DNA of 56,233 nucleotides, taken from the NCBI GenBank assembly GCA_024655865.1, contig JANLFM010000007.1:31245-87477 (forward strand), read 5' to 3'. The position numbers and the translations under genes were made by a program. Below, piece by piece: positions 40,733 through 49,483 of this stretch; position 1 is the stretch's first letter, and each line of letters opens with the position of its first letter. The notes beneath the pieces were generated by a model. The model saw only the letters and a program-made list of their open reading frames with translations, was not told the origin of the DNA and did not search any database. Source of the DNA: Caldisericota bacterium. GTDB lineage: Bacteria; Caldisericota; JANLFM01.

Positions 40733-41408
40733 ATTTGTACCCTACCCCCCTTACTGTTTTAATGTATTTGGGATTAGAAGGGTCATCCTCAATTTTTTCC
40801 CTTAGCCACCTGATGTGCACCTGGAGAGTTTTCTCATCGATTATGGAATCACCCCAGATCTTTGAAAGGAGACGATTGGCGTTCAATACCTCCCCCGGAT
40901 GGGAGGCCAGTTCCAGTAGGAGCTGGAATTCCTTGCGAGAAAGGCTCAAAGGTGTTCCTTTTTTTAAAACGGTCAGCCTGCTGGGATCAATCTCAATTTC
41001 TCCCCTGACCAGCTTCCCTTTATATCCTCTCCGCCTCAATTGTGCCCTGATGCGCGCCTTGAGCTCGGCCAGGGAGAAAGGCTTGGTCATATAGTCATCA
41101 GCTCCGCTATCCAGACCGTGAACCTTGTCCTCCTCCAGGCTCCTTGCGGTTAACAGGATGATAGGGACGTCGGAGAGGGATCTGATCCTTTTACAGACCT
41201 CCAACCCTGAAAGACCCGGGAGCATGATGTCTAAAATAACCAGATCAAAATGAGATTCCTTGAAAAGGGAAAGAGCATCCTCTCCCAAACTGACGCAAAC
41301 GGGCTCCCACCCTTCCTGCCTGAGGTTATAATCCAGGGCTCGGGAAAGGTTCTCCTCATCCTCCACAACCAGAATCCTCTCGCCAGTCATCCTCGCTTGT
41401 TCTCGCAT
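40716..41408 (-). CDS. phoP: Phosphate response regulator PhoP/PhoB
   Basis: A 230-aa OmpR/PhoB-type regulator. The receiver has the acidic pair VVEDEEN, phospho-acceptor D60 (VILDIMLPG) and the conserved Lys in MTKPFS. The C-terminal winged helix ends with [29 protein letters not shown]. ATG 41408 or ATG 41390 are both possible starts. It is first in the phoP-phoR-pst order, divergent from tRNA-Glu, and the likely ligand of the Pho box at 38941-38979. Confidence 0.93.
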   Translation of the reverse strand: [230 protein letters not shown]

Positions 41409-41436
41409 CCCTTTCTACCGCAATTTTGCCACATTA

Positions 41437-41465
41437 TTGACTTGGATGCACTCATTTTGTAATAT
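41437..41465 (+). promoter_or_regulatory. Promoter of tRNA-Glu and the phosphatase gene
   Basis: TTGACT (41437-41442), 17-base spacer, TAATAT (41460-41465). The transcription start would fall about 7 bases before the tRNA. Confidence 0.8.
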
Positions 41466-41478
41466 TTTTACCGTCAAT

Positions 41479-41553
41479 GGCGCTGTAGAACAGTGGTTAG
41501 TTCGGCGGGCTCTCAATCCGCAGACCGGGGTTCGATCCCCCGCAGCGCTACCA
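41479..41553 (+). tRNA. tRNA-Glu, anticodon CTC
   Basis: Complete cloverleaf with encoded CCA. Anticodon stem GCGGG/TCCGC, loop CTCTCAA, anticodon CTC (codon GAG). T arm GGGGTTCGATCCCC. The 3' CCA ends 6 bases before the ATG of the phosphatase gene. Confidence 0.93.
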
Positions 41554-41559
41554 AAAGAA

Positions 41560-42291
41560 ATGAGATTCAGGGCTTGGGGGGTCACAGATAAGGGTTACTA
41601 TCGCTCTAATAACGAGGATGCCTATTTTCTCAGTCACGCAGAGGGCGATCTAAATTCTTTTCCCTTTTTCATTGTAGCTGACGGCCTGGGAGGCCATGCC
41701 TGGGGAGAAGTCGCCTCGCGCCTTGCCGTGGAAAAAGCAGCGAGCGTTCTTTCAGAGCAAAAGCCACCGACTCCTGAAGCGCTCCGAAAGTCTTTTGAGG
41801 AAGCCCACCTCAACATCCTCAGGGCTAAAAAGGAGAACCCTGAGTTTGGGGAAATGGGAACCACAATGACCGCTCTTTCCTTTGCCGGCGATTTAGCTTT
41901 TGTAGGGAACTGTGGTGATTCCCGAGCCTACCTTTTCCGGGAAGGCGAGCTAAGGCAAATTACTAGAGATCATTCCTATGTCCAGGAACTGGTTGATTCC
42001 GGCCTGATCACGAAGAAGGAGGCTCGTTACCATCCATATCGGAACGTGGTTACCGGGGTTTTAGGCCTGGAGGGTTCCTTCCGCACGGATATATTTTCCC
42101 TGGAAGTCAAAGAGGGAGACGTTTTCCTTTTAGCAACCGATGGCCTCACCGAGGAGCTTTCCGATGAGCTTTTTCAAAAGATCGTGAGCTCCAATCCTCC
42201 AGAAACGCTCCTTTACGAGCTTCTCTCTCAAGCGTTGGATCATGGAGGTCAGGACAACATCACTCTAATCGTGGTACACTTATTGACATAG
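41560..42291 (+). CDS. PP2C-family serine/threonine phosphatase
   Basis: A 243-aa soluble phosphatase of the PrpC/Stp type, opposing Hanks-type kinases. Metal motifs are all visible: RSNNEDAY, VADGLGGHAWGE, GNCGDSRAYLF, ATDGLTEEL and GGQDNITLIVV. ATG 41560 gives the usual family N-terminus (MRFRAWGVTDKGYYR); the longer frame runs through the tRNA. No ribosome binding site is visible and only 6 bases separate it from the tRNA CCA, so tRNA processing would leave a nearly leaderless mRNA. No partner kinase is in the window. Confidence 0.92.
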   Translation: MRFRAWGVTDKGYYRSNNEDAYFLSHAEGDLNSFPFFIVADGLGGHAWGEVASRLAVEKAASVLSEQKPPTPEALRKSFEEAHLNILRAKKENPEFGEMGTTMTALSFAGDLAFVGNCGDSRAYLFREGELRQITRDHSYVQELVDSGLITKKEARYHPYRNVVTGVLGLEGSFRTDIFSLEVKEGDVFLLATDGLTEELSDELFQKIVSSNPPETLLYELLSQALDHGGQDNITLIVVHLLT

Positions 42292-42415
42292 ACGCTCTCT
42301 CTATGATTTAGTTCCTCTCAAACAAGGACAAGCAAGCAATTGAAGAAAGGGGGGTTGAAAGGTTTACTAAAGTAGACTTTGAAATCTTTAAAGTCAATTA
42401 AAAGGAGGTATGGTA

Positions 42416-44542
42416 ATGAAGAAACTGTTAGTTAGTGTTTTAATCACTGCCCTGGTGTTCAGCCTGGCAGCAATCCCCATGACTGCAGCTACTGCTTTAT
42501 CGGACATTTCTGGGCATTGGGCCGAGAAATCCATTAACGCTCTCCTGGATAAGAATTACGTCTCCGGATATCCGGATGGCACCTTCAAGCCCGACAATGC
42601 CGTTACGAGAGCGGAGTTCTTGAAGATTCTCACTTCTGTTTTGAACATCCCTCCAGCCACGGGTGGAACCTCTCAATTCTCCGATGTTACACCTGAGGAC
42701 TGGTTCTTCGGATACGTAGTAGCTGCTGTGGATAAAGGGATTGTTTCCGGGTATCCGGATGGCACCTTCAAGCCCAATAATCCCATCACCAGACAGGAAG
42801 CAGCAAAGATCGTAGTTAAGGCTCAAGGGATTGACGAGACACAGGCGGCCGTGGACTTCACCCTCTCTATGCTCACCGATGGGGATCAAGTTGCGGAGTG
42901 GGCCAGGCCCTTTGTAGCCGCTGCCGTGGAAAACGAGATCATGATGGGGGATCCTACGGGGGCTTTCAGGCCAATCGCCCAGATTACCAGAGCTGAGACC
43001 GCCACCATCGGCTTCCGCATGCTCCCGGTTGAGGTAGCAGGGACTTTCATCTTCGGAAGAGGCGCGGATTCCGTGAAATTAGATCCCGCTGATGTCACTG
43101 ATGGCGAGTCTGCCCGTGCCACAGTGCAGATTTACGACACCCTGGTAATGTTCAAGGGCGAAACTACCCTGATCAAGCCGGGGTTGGCCAAGAGCTGGGA
43201 GGTGTCTTCCGACAACCTCACCTGGACCTTCCATCTGAGAAGGGGTGTAAAGTTCCATGACGGCACGGATCTCAACGCGGATGCCGTTCTCTTCAACTTC
43301 GAACGCTGGTGGGACACAGAGAATCCCTATCATAAAGGGACATTTGAGTACTGGGAGTCCATGTTCGGTGGATTCAAGGGAGACGAGGGCTGTGTAATCG
43401 ACAAATTTGAGAAGGTGGATGACTACACCTTCCGTATCGTCATGAAGCAACCCTTCGCTCCACTCCTTTCCAACCTGGCCATGTTCTGCTTTGCCATTGC
43501 TTCTCCTGCGGCCATCAAGGATCAGGGGCCGGAGAATTACGCTACCTCCACCGAATTTCCCCCTGTGGGCACTGGCCCCTTTAAGTTTGTAGAGTGGGTC
43601 AAGGACGACAGGATTGTATTAGAGCGTTACCCGGAATACTGGGGCGAGAAGGCCAAAATAGAAAAGGTGATCTTAAAGGTTATCCCGGATAACTCCGCAC
43701 GATACCTCGCCTTGAAGTCCGGAGAAATCATGGGCATGGAGGGTGCTAACCCGGACGATGTGAAGGCAGCGAAGAATGACACCAACCTTCAGGTTATTTT
43801 GCGGCCTGCGATGAATGTGGGCACCGTAATCTTCAACGTCACTGCCAAGCCCTTTGACGATGTGCGCGTGCGCAAGGCCATCGCTATGGCCATCAACAAG
43901 AAAGCCATCGTGGAAGCCTTCTACGGGGAGACCGGCCTTGTGGCCAACCAGTTCCTGCCTCCTTCTATGTGGGGGTACAACGACAAGCTTGAGGATTATC
44001 CTTACGATCCCGAAGGGGCTAAGGCTCTCCTTGCTGAAGCTGGATATCCGGATGGCTTTGAGACCGATTTCTGGTACATGCCCAACCCTAGACCCTACTT
44101 CCCCGATCCTAAGGGAATTGCTGAGGCTATTGCCGCCGATCTGGGAAAAATCGGGGTGCGTTGCAACCTGAAGACCGAGGACTGGACCACTTACCTTGCT
44201 GACCGCAGGGAGGGCAAATTTAACCTCTGGATGCTGGGATGGACCGGTGACAACGGAGATCCGGATAACTTCCTGTACTTCCACTATGGTGTTCCTCGAC
44301 CAGGTGAGGGCAATTACAACAACCCCGAGCTGATCAAGATTTTGACCGATGCCCAGAAAGTTGTGAACCAGGCAGAGAGGGCAGAACTTTACAAGCAGGC
44401 CGCGGCCATTATCCATGAGGATTGCCCCAGGCTCTTTATTGGGCATAACCAGGTACCGCTCCTCTTCTCCAAGAAGGTCACGGGATATGTGGTAAATCCC
44501 ACCTCCACCGAAATCTACAACACCGTGGTAATACTGCCGTAA
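42416..44542 (+). CDS. S-layer-anchored peptide-binding protein (SLH domains plus SBP family 5)
   Basis: A 708-aa exported fusion. After a signal peptide (to AATA, about 24) come three S-layer homology modules (about 25-70, 85-130, 150-195; for example ISGHWAEKSINALL, YVSGYPDGTFKPDNAVTRAE). The rest (about 205-708) is a peptide/nickel-type binding protein with TWTFHLRRGVKFHDGTDLNA and FDDVRVRKAIAMAINKKAI. Binding proteins are usually lipid-anchored; here SLH modules would hold it to cell wall polymers. AGGAGG lies 7 bases before ATG 42416. It feeds the DppBC permeases downstream, across a 34-base palindrome. Confidence 0.92.
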   Translation: MKKLLVSVLITALVFSLAAIPMTAATALSDISGHWAEKSINALLDKNYVSGYPDGTFKPDNAVTRAEFLKILTSVLNIPPATGGTSQFSDVTPEDWFFGYVVAAVDKGIVSGYPDGTFKPNNPITRQEAAKIVVKAQGIDETQAAVDFTLSMLTDGDQVAEWARPFVAAAVENEIMMGDPTGAFRPIAQITRAETATIGFRMLPVEVAGTFIFGRGADSVKLDPADVTDGESARATVQIYDTLVMFKGETTLIKPGLAKSWEVSSDNLTWTFHLRRGVKFHDGTDLNADAVLFNFERWWDTENPYHKGTFEYWESMFGGFKGDEGCVIDKFEKVDDYTFRIVMKQPFAPLLSNLAMFCFAIASPAAIKDQGPENYATSTEFPPVGTGPFKFVEWVKDDRIVLERYPEYWGEKAKIEKVILKVIPDNSARYLALKSGEIMGMEGANPDDVKAAKNDTNLQVILRPAMNVGTVIFNVTAKPFDDVRVRKAIAMAINKKAIVEAFYGETGLVANQFLPPSMWGYNDKLEDYPYDPEGAKALLAEAGYPDGFETDFWYMPNPRPYFPDPKGIAEAIAADLGKIGVRCNLKTEDWTTYLADRREGKFNLWMLGWTGDNGDPDNFLYFHYGVPRPGEGNYNNPELIKILTDAQKVVNQAERAELYKQAAAIIHEDCPRLFIGHNQVPLLFSKKVTGYVVNPTSTEIYNTVVILP

Positions 44543-44631
44543 AAGGAAAGGGAATGGTACTTCTTCCCGCATCCAATGAGACTTTAAACATCGTAGTGGT
44601 GGAACTTTAGTTTTTGAAAGGAAAAAGTTTG

Positions 44632-44665
44632 ATGGGACTTGCGGGTATATACCCGCAAGTCCCAT
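44632..44665 (+). repeat. Perfect 34-base palindrome between binding protein and permease genes
   Basis: The two 17-base halves are exact reverse complements; the hairpin has a GC-rich 15-bp stem (ATGGGACTTGCGGGT) and an ATAT loop. No T tract follows. It ends 10 bases before the permease ATG. Such hairpins often stabilise the upstream binding-protein mRNA and limit the permease; it could also mask the permease ribosome site. Confidence 0.75.
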
Positions 44666-44675
44666 AATTTAGGAT

Positions 44676-45680
44676 ATGCTAAGCTACATTATTCGCAGAA
44701 TACTATCGCTCATTCCCGTGCTCATCGGGGTCTCAATTATTGTCTTCTTATTTATTCATATGATCCCCGGAGACCCGGTTCTGGCAATCCTGGGGGAAAG
44801 GGCCACCGTGGAGAACGTGGAAAGAGCAAGGCACGAGTTGGGTTTAGACCGTCCTCTGTGGGAGCAGTATTTCCTTTATGTGAACAAGATCTTCCACGGG
44901 GATCTGGGGCGCTCCATCAGATCCAATACCCCTGTGTCTCAGGAAATGGCTACTAAATTTCCCGCAACAGCCGAGTTATCAATTTTTGCCATGATCATTG
45001 CCTTAATTGTTGGTCTCCCCGCAGGGATAATTTCAGCGGCCAAACGCAATTCGATATTCGACACTACCGTTATGATCGGAGCCCTAATTGGTGTCTCCAT
45101 GCCTATTTTCTGGTTAGGTTTAATGCTCGCTTTCCTTTTTTCAATTTTCTTAAAGTGGCTCCCTTTTTCCGGAAGATTAGATTCCACGATTATCCTACCG
45201 ATACAAACAAACTTCTTGCTTTTAGATAGCTTGCTTGCTGGCAATTGGGAGGCCTTTAAGAATAGCCTGGCCCATCTCATCCTTCCTTCGTTGGCTCTTT
45301 CTACCATCCCCATGGCGATTATCGCCAGGATGACCAGGAGTTGCCTTTTGGAAGAGCTAGGCCAGGATTATATCCGCACAGCACGGGCTAAGGGACTCAA
45401 AGAGAGCAGTGTTCTCTTGAGGCACGCTCTTAAAAACGCCCTTTTGCCCGTGGTCACGATTATCGGACTCGAGACAGGAGCTTTACTGTCAGGCGCTATC
45501 CTTACCGAGACCATCTTCTCCTGGCCAGGAATTGGCAGGTGGATTTACATGGCCATTCAATCCCGGGATTACCCTATAGTTCAAGGAGCCACGCTCCTCA
45601 TAGCTCTGATTTATGTACTTGTGAACTTGCTCGTGGACATTTCTTACGCCTTTTTAGATCCGAGAATCAGGGTCCAATAG
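44676..45680 (+). CDS. dppB: DppB-like ABC transporter permease
   Basis: A 334-aa permease of the peptide family. It opens MLSYIIRRILSLIPVLIGVS, has six helices, and the EAA loop DYIRTARAKGLKESSVLLRHALKNALLPV. It forms a channel with the DppC-like protein encoded 9 bases downstream and receives substrate from the SLH-anchored binding protein. ATPase genes are missing from the window. It is a clear paralogue of the permease at 25914. Confidence 0.93.
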   Translation: MLSYIIRRILSLIPVLIGVSIIVFLFIHMIPGDPVLAILGERATVENVERARHELGLDRPLWEQYFLYVNKIFHGDLGRSIRSNTPVSQEMATKFPATAELSIFAMIIALIVGLPAGIISAAKRNSIFDTTVMIGALIGVSMPIFWLGLMLAFLFSIFLKWLPFSGRLDSTIILPIQTNFLLLDSLLAGNWEAFKNSLAHLILPSLALSTIPMAIIARMTRSCLLEELGQDYIRTARAKGLKESSVLLRHALKNALLPVVTIIGLETGALLSGAILTETIFSWPGIGRWIYMAIQSRDYPIVQGATLLIALIYVLVNLLVDISYAFLDPRIRVQ

Positions 45681-45689
45681 GAGAAAAGC

Positions 45690-46592
45690 ATGGAAGAACT
45701 GGTAACGGAGATCAAAAAGAAAGAAGCGCGTTATTCCTTTTTCCGCCAGGCAGCGAAACGATTGTGGGATACTCGCTCTGCCCGCATTGGCCTTTTTATC
45801 GTGGCCTTTTTCGTGATTCTGGCTATCGTGGTTCCCCTGGCATTCCCTTACGATCCCAAGGTGGACTCCAATCTCGCCATGAAGCTAAAACCTCCTTCCT
45901 GGGAACACCTTTTTGGTACAGATCAGCTTGGCAGGGATGTCCTGGTAAGGGTTGTGCATGGCGCCCCTATCTCTTTAAGAGTTGGGCTAACTGCCGTGGC
46001 CTTCGGGCTCTTGGTGGGAACATTCTTGGGAATGATTGCCGGTTTCTTCCGAGGCGCTATAGACTCCATTATTATGCGGCTCATGGATATCATGCTCGCC
46101 TTTCCCGCAACGCTTCTGGCGATTGCCATCGTGGCTATGCGCGGGCCGGGATTGAACAACACCATGTTCGCCATCGGTATCGTTTCCGTTCCAGGATACG
46201 CCCGTATTGCCAGGTCAGCCGTCCTCGCTCTTCAAGAGAGGGAGTTCGTCTCCGCCGCTCGGGCCATCGGAGCCAAACCTATGAGAGTGCTTTTCCGCCA
46301 CATCCTCCCCAATGGCATTTCTCCCCTTGTAGTTCAGGCCACCTTGAACCTGGCCACTGCGGTCCTGGAAGCGGCTGCTCTGGGTTTCCTGGGACTGGGT
46401 GCGCAACCCCCTCAGCCTGAATGGGGAGCCATGCTCTCTGACTCCTATAAATTTCTCACTATTGGCGCCTGGTGGCCAGTGCTTTTCCCGGGGCTGGCAA
46501 TCATGCTCACCGTTTTGGGCTTCAACCTTTTAGGGGACGGCCTGCGTGACGCTCTTGACCCCAGAATGATCGTGAAATCAAGGTACTTTTAA
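45690..46592 (+). CDS. dppC: DppC-like ABC transporter permease
   Basis: A 300-aa permease with six helices. Family segments are HLFGTDQLGRDVLVRVVHGA, the EAA loop EFVSAARAIGAKPMRVLFRH and the end GDGLRDALDPRM. The start has an AGGAG a few bases upstream. It completes the permease pair of the SLH-binding-protein transporter. Confidence 0.93.
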   Translation: MEELVTEIKKKEARYSFFRQAAKRLWDTRSARIGLFIVAFFVILAIVVPLAFPYDPKVDSNLAMKLKPPSWEHLFGTDQLGRDVLVRVVHGAPISLRVGLTAVAFGLLVGTFLGMIAGFFRGAIDSIIMRLMDIMLAFPATLLAIAIVAMRGPGLNNTMFAIGIVSVPGYARIARSAVLALQEREFVSAARAIGAKPMRVLFRHILPNGISPLVVQATLNLATAVLEAAALGFLGLGAQPPQPEWGAMLSDSYKFLTIGAWWPVLFPGLAIMLTVLGFNLLGDGLRDALDPRMIVKSRYF

Positions 46593-46705
46593 AAAAGAAG
46601 GCTGCTTCCTTAAGAATCGGTAAAATTCCCATTTTTGATAGCAGAGGCGTATTTTTGTTTCTCGAAAAGTTTTAATCAGGCCTTTGGACGAAAGGAGTGA
46701 TGAGA

Positions 46706-48232
46706 ATGGGCGCTGAACCAACGATCAACCTGGGGCTTGGAGATTGGCTTATTATCCTTATCTATTTTGCCCTGGTGATCGGCATAGGTATAAGCGTATC
46801 CCGAAAGAGGCTCGGTTTTGACGATTATTTCGTTGCCGGAAGAGCGGTTACCTCTCCTCTGTTGGTCGCTACCCTTGTTTCCACCTTTTACGGACTGGGA
46901 GCTCTTTTTGGCACGGCAGAGGTTGGGTATATGTCAGGGATCGTGGCCCTCTTTTCCTTCAGCCTTCCCTTCTATCTGATGTTCATCATCATGGCCATCT
47001 TATCCCCGAAGATCCACGATCGAAATCCCCAGGCAAGATCGATGGTGGACCTGATGGGAGAAACTTACGGTAAAGGAACCAGGGTCCTCGCAGCCCTGAC
47101 CAGCTTTTTCTACTCCACAAACACCATGGAGATCATGGGAATGGGCTTCATCTTCTCCATATTCTTTCATATCCCCTTCGGCTGGGGGGTCGTTTTGGGA
47201 ACGGTCATTTCCCTGATTTATACCTTCTTTGGAGGCTTGAAAGCAGATATTCTCTCGGACCTGGTTCAGTTCTGCCTGATGTTGGTCACCCTGGGGATAG
47301 CCACTTTCATCAGCTGGTCATCCATGGGAGGGGTTGCAGGGGTCTGGAACGGGTTAGCGCAGTTCACCCAAAGCGATCCCTCGACCTATTTCCATCCCCT
47401 GGGAGGTTTTCTCACCCTGCCTCTTTTCCTGGTTTACGGCACCACTTCCCTTGCTGTCTTAGGGGACCCTGCATTTTTCCAGAGGATTTTCGCTTCTGCC
47501 TCGGGAAAGGAAATTCGCCGCGGCTTTCTGTTAGGTATTCCCATGTGGCTTTCCTTTGACCTTTGCGTTACTTTATTAGGAATGATGGCTGCAGCCGCCA
47601 CAGGGATGGGCATCATTGCAGAGACCCATCCCGACCAGGGAATTATAGCGCTCCTGGGGCATTTCCTTCCTCCCGGGTTGATCGGGATCTTCGTGGCGGG
47701 ACTATTCGCAACCGCCATGTCAACGGCTGATTCTTACTTTCTGGTCTCAGGGGGCAATTTAGTTTACGATATTTATCGTCCCGTCTTTCGTCCCAATCTG
47801 GAAGAGCACAAGCTCACAAAATACACTCGCCTGGGAGTGCTGGTTTCTGCCTTAATCTCATTGGTACTCGTTTTCTACTTTGGCAGGATCGTAGGGGTCT
47901 GGGTCTTTCAGGCAAGTCTGATTATTAATTCCGTCCTCTTCCCGCTTTATGCGGCCCTCTTTTATCGAGGGAGAAAAACCAGGCTTGCGGGAATGCTCTC
48001 TTGTGGATTCGGCTTTGTAGCTACAATCCTCTACTACTTTTTAATTTCAACTTTCGGCTATTACAGCACTGATTGGGAAACCTACATGCTCGACCTCACC
48101 ATTTTCGGAAAAACTTTCACCATCTGGCAGGAGTACAATATTTTCTTCATCCTGCCTCTGGTTGTGGCTCTTTACTTCATTGGGAACATTATTTCCAAGG
48201 AGGGCAAAAAATGTCCGGCTGGAATGTCTTAG
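46706..48232 (+). CDS. Sodium:solute symporter (SSS family)
   Basis: A 508-aa secondary transporter with about 13 helices. The N-terminal motif GISVSRKRLGFDDYFVAGRAV, the TFYGLGALFGTAEVGY segment of helix 1 and GLFATAMSTADSYFLVSGG (with the Na+-binding Ser/Thr residues) mark the SSS family, which includes proline, pantothenate and carboxylate carriers. ATG 46706 follows AAGGAG (46692-46697) at 8 bases. Its end overlaps a tiny membrane protein gene. Substrate not deducible. Confidence 0.92.
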   Translation: MGAEPTINLGLGDWLIILIYFALVIGIGISVSRKRLGFDDYFVAGRAVTSPLLVATLVSTFYGLGALFGTAEVGYMSGIVALFSFSLPFYLMFIIMAILSPKIHDRNPQARSMVDLMGETYGKGTRVLAALTSFFYSTNTMEIMGMGFIFSIFFHIPFGWGVVLGTVISLIYTFFGGLKADILSDLVQFCLMLVTLGIATFISWSSMGGVAGVWNGLAQFTQSDPSTYFHPLGGFLTLPLFLVYGTTSLAVLGDPAFFQRIFASASGKEIRRGFLLGIPMWLSFDLCVTLLGMMAAAATGMGIIAETHPDQGIIALLGHFLPPGLIGIFVAGLFATAMSTADSYFLVSGGNLVYDIYRPVFRPNLEEHKLTKYTRLGVLVSALISLVLVFYFGRIVGVWVFQASLIINSVLFPLYAALFYRGRKTRLAGMLSCGFGFVATILYYFLISTFGYYSTDWETYMLDLTIFGKTFTIWQEYNIFFILPLVVALYFIGNIISKEGKKCPAGMS

Positions 48233-48324
48233 CTTATGCGGCAGCGGTGGTGGCTATGTCCGCACCCCTCCTCATCCTCTACCTTTTCATTAAGGAGGAG
48301 CTCAAGGGCAGGAAAAAGAGATAA
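48211..48324 (+). CDS. Symporter small accessory protein
   Basis: A 37-aa one-helix membrane protein (VLAYAAAVVAMSAPLLILYL, then a Lys/Arg-rich tail). It has its own AAGGAGG (48198-48204) inside the end of the symporter gene and overlaps that gene by 22 bases. Small one-helix proteins encoded directly after SSS transporters are a known accessory type, probably a stabilising subunit. Confidence 0.7.
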   Translation: MSGWNVLAYAAAVVAMSAPLLILYLFIKEELKGRKKR

Positions 48325-48380
48325 TCGATCAATTTCCTTCGCTTCCTCAGGAAGCGAAGGAAAAAGTGATGCGTACTCCT

Positions 48381-49406
48381 TTAAGGGAGGGTCACCCACA
48401 TTTCCTCGTCGTAGTAGAGGTCGCGCTTCCAGTCGACCTCTTCGGTAATCAAAGGCCTGGGCTCACCAACGGCCTCTATGCGCACTAAACTGGAGCGGAA
48501 GAAGTTCACATCTGGCCTTCCCACGCGCACTGGAGCTTGAGTGGCAATGCGATAACCCCTTTCGGCGATCTCTTTAGGATCAAGGTAGTATTCGTGGAAG
48601 TTCCTCACGATTTCCGTGATGGCGAAATTCATCTTCAGGAGGTTCTCCTGAATTTTCTGCCATTTTTCCAGGGAACACTCAATTCGCGTAAGCCCGAAAT
48701 AACCGGTGGCTCCGTTCTTCTTGAGGGCCTGGGCGCAGCGGGAAAGGAAAAGGGTGATTCCGGGAAGGGTCTCCACGGGATCGGTGAAGAAGACGTCGGA
48801 TTGTCCCGTAAGCTCCTGGGGCAGGGGCTTACGGGCGTCGTAATCCAGGACCTGGTAGTTATCCCAGCCGAACTCCCGAGCTTTTTCCCGCAGGAATTCG
48901 TTTAACCTGCGGTCAATTTCGATCACCTGAATGCGTTTGGGCAAGCCCGTGAGCGCACAGGCTAAAGAGGTGAGGTCGTCATCCCCCAAAAAGATGATCT
49001 CCCGGTCCTCCAGGTCTCCCCGGCTGTAAAGGAAAAGCACCCTGGCCACCGTGTCTGAAGGAAGGATGTAACCCTGATCGTAGTCGGCTACAGCGCGAGG
49101 GCGACCCTCGCTGGCCCTCAAAAACTTTTCTAAGAGCCCTTGAAAGGGTCCATTGGCCACAACGGTCTTGCCATGACAGGCCGGGCAGGAAAGATCTTCC
49201 AGCGGGCCCAGCCGAGCGCAAACTTCCCTTCCCTGGTCCGTGAGGTAGAAAAATTCACCTCGGCTTTCCACAAGCCCTCGGCCCAGTAGTCCTCCCAGGA
49301 GCTCGGAGAAGCGCTGTCCGGTAGTATCCGAGTCCCTGAGCAAACGCCAGTAGGACTTTGGCCCCTCAAGGAGAGCCTGTAAAACCCGTTGTTCTGTCCT
49401 TCTCAT
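48381..49406 (-). CDS. bpsA: N4-bis(aminopropyl)spermidine synthase (branched polyamine synthase)
   Basis: A 341-aa aminopropyltransferase that adds aminopropyl groups from decarboxylated SAM to an internal nitrogen of spermidine, giving the branched polyamines of thermophiles. It has an N-terminal winged helix, a partial zinc motif (CPACHGK), the nucleotide-binding FLGDDDLTSLACALTG and FFTDPVETLPG (TDPPETL in most family members as I recall). ATG 49406 has GGAGGGTG upstream. It releases methylthioadenosine, which the operon at 51.5-56 kb can recycle. It is divergent from acpS. Confidence 0.9.
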   Translation of the reverse strand: MRRTEQRVLQALLEGPKSYWRLLRDSDTTGQRFSELLGGLLGRGLVESRGEFFYLTDQGREVCARLGPLEDLSCPACHGKTVVANGPFQGLLEKFLRASEGRPRAVADYDQGYILPSDTVARVLFLYSRGDLEDREIIFLGDDDLTSLACALTGLPKRIQVIEIDRRLNEFLREKAREFGWDNYQVLDYDARKPLPQELTGQSDVFFTDPVETLPGITLFLSRCAQALKKNGATGYFGLTRIECSLEKWQKIQENLLKMNFAITEIVRNFHEYYLDPKEIAERGYRIATQAPVRVGRPDVNFFRSSLVRIEAVGEPRPLITEEVDWKRDLYYDEEMWVTLP

Positions 49407-49483
49407 TTTCACCCTCCTGTCATTAAGGTTTCAACTCATTTAAAATAATAAAGGAGGAAATAATAATTGCAACCTTATTCAGG

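Noticed and set aside
41437-41559. Long form of the phosphatase reading frame starting before the tRNA
   Set aside because: It would translate through tRNA-Glu; the family N-terminus begins at ATG 41560.
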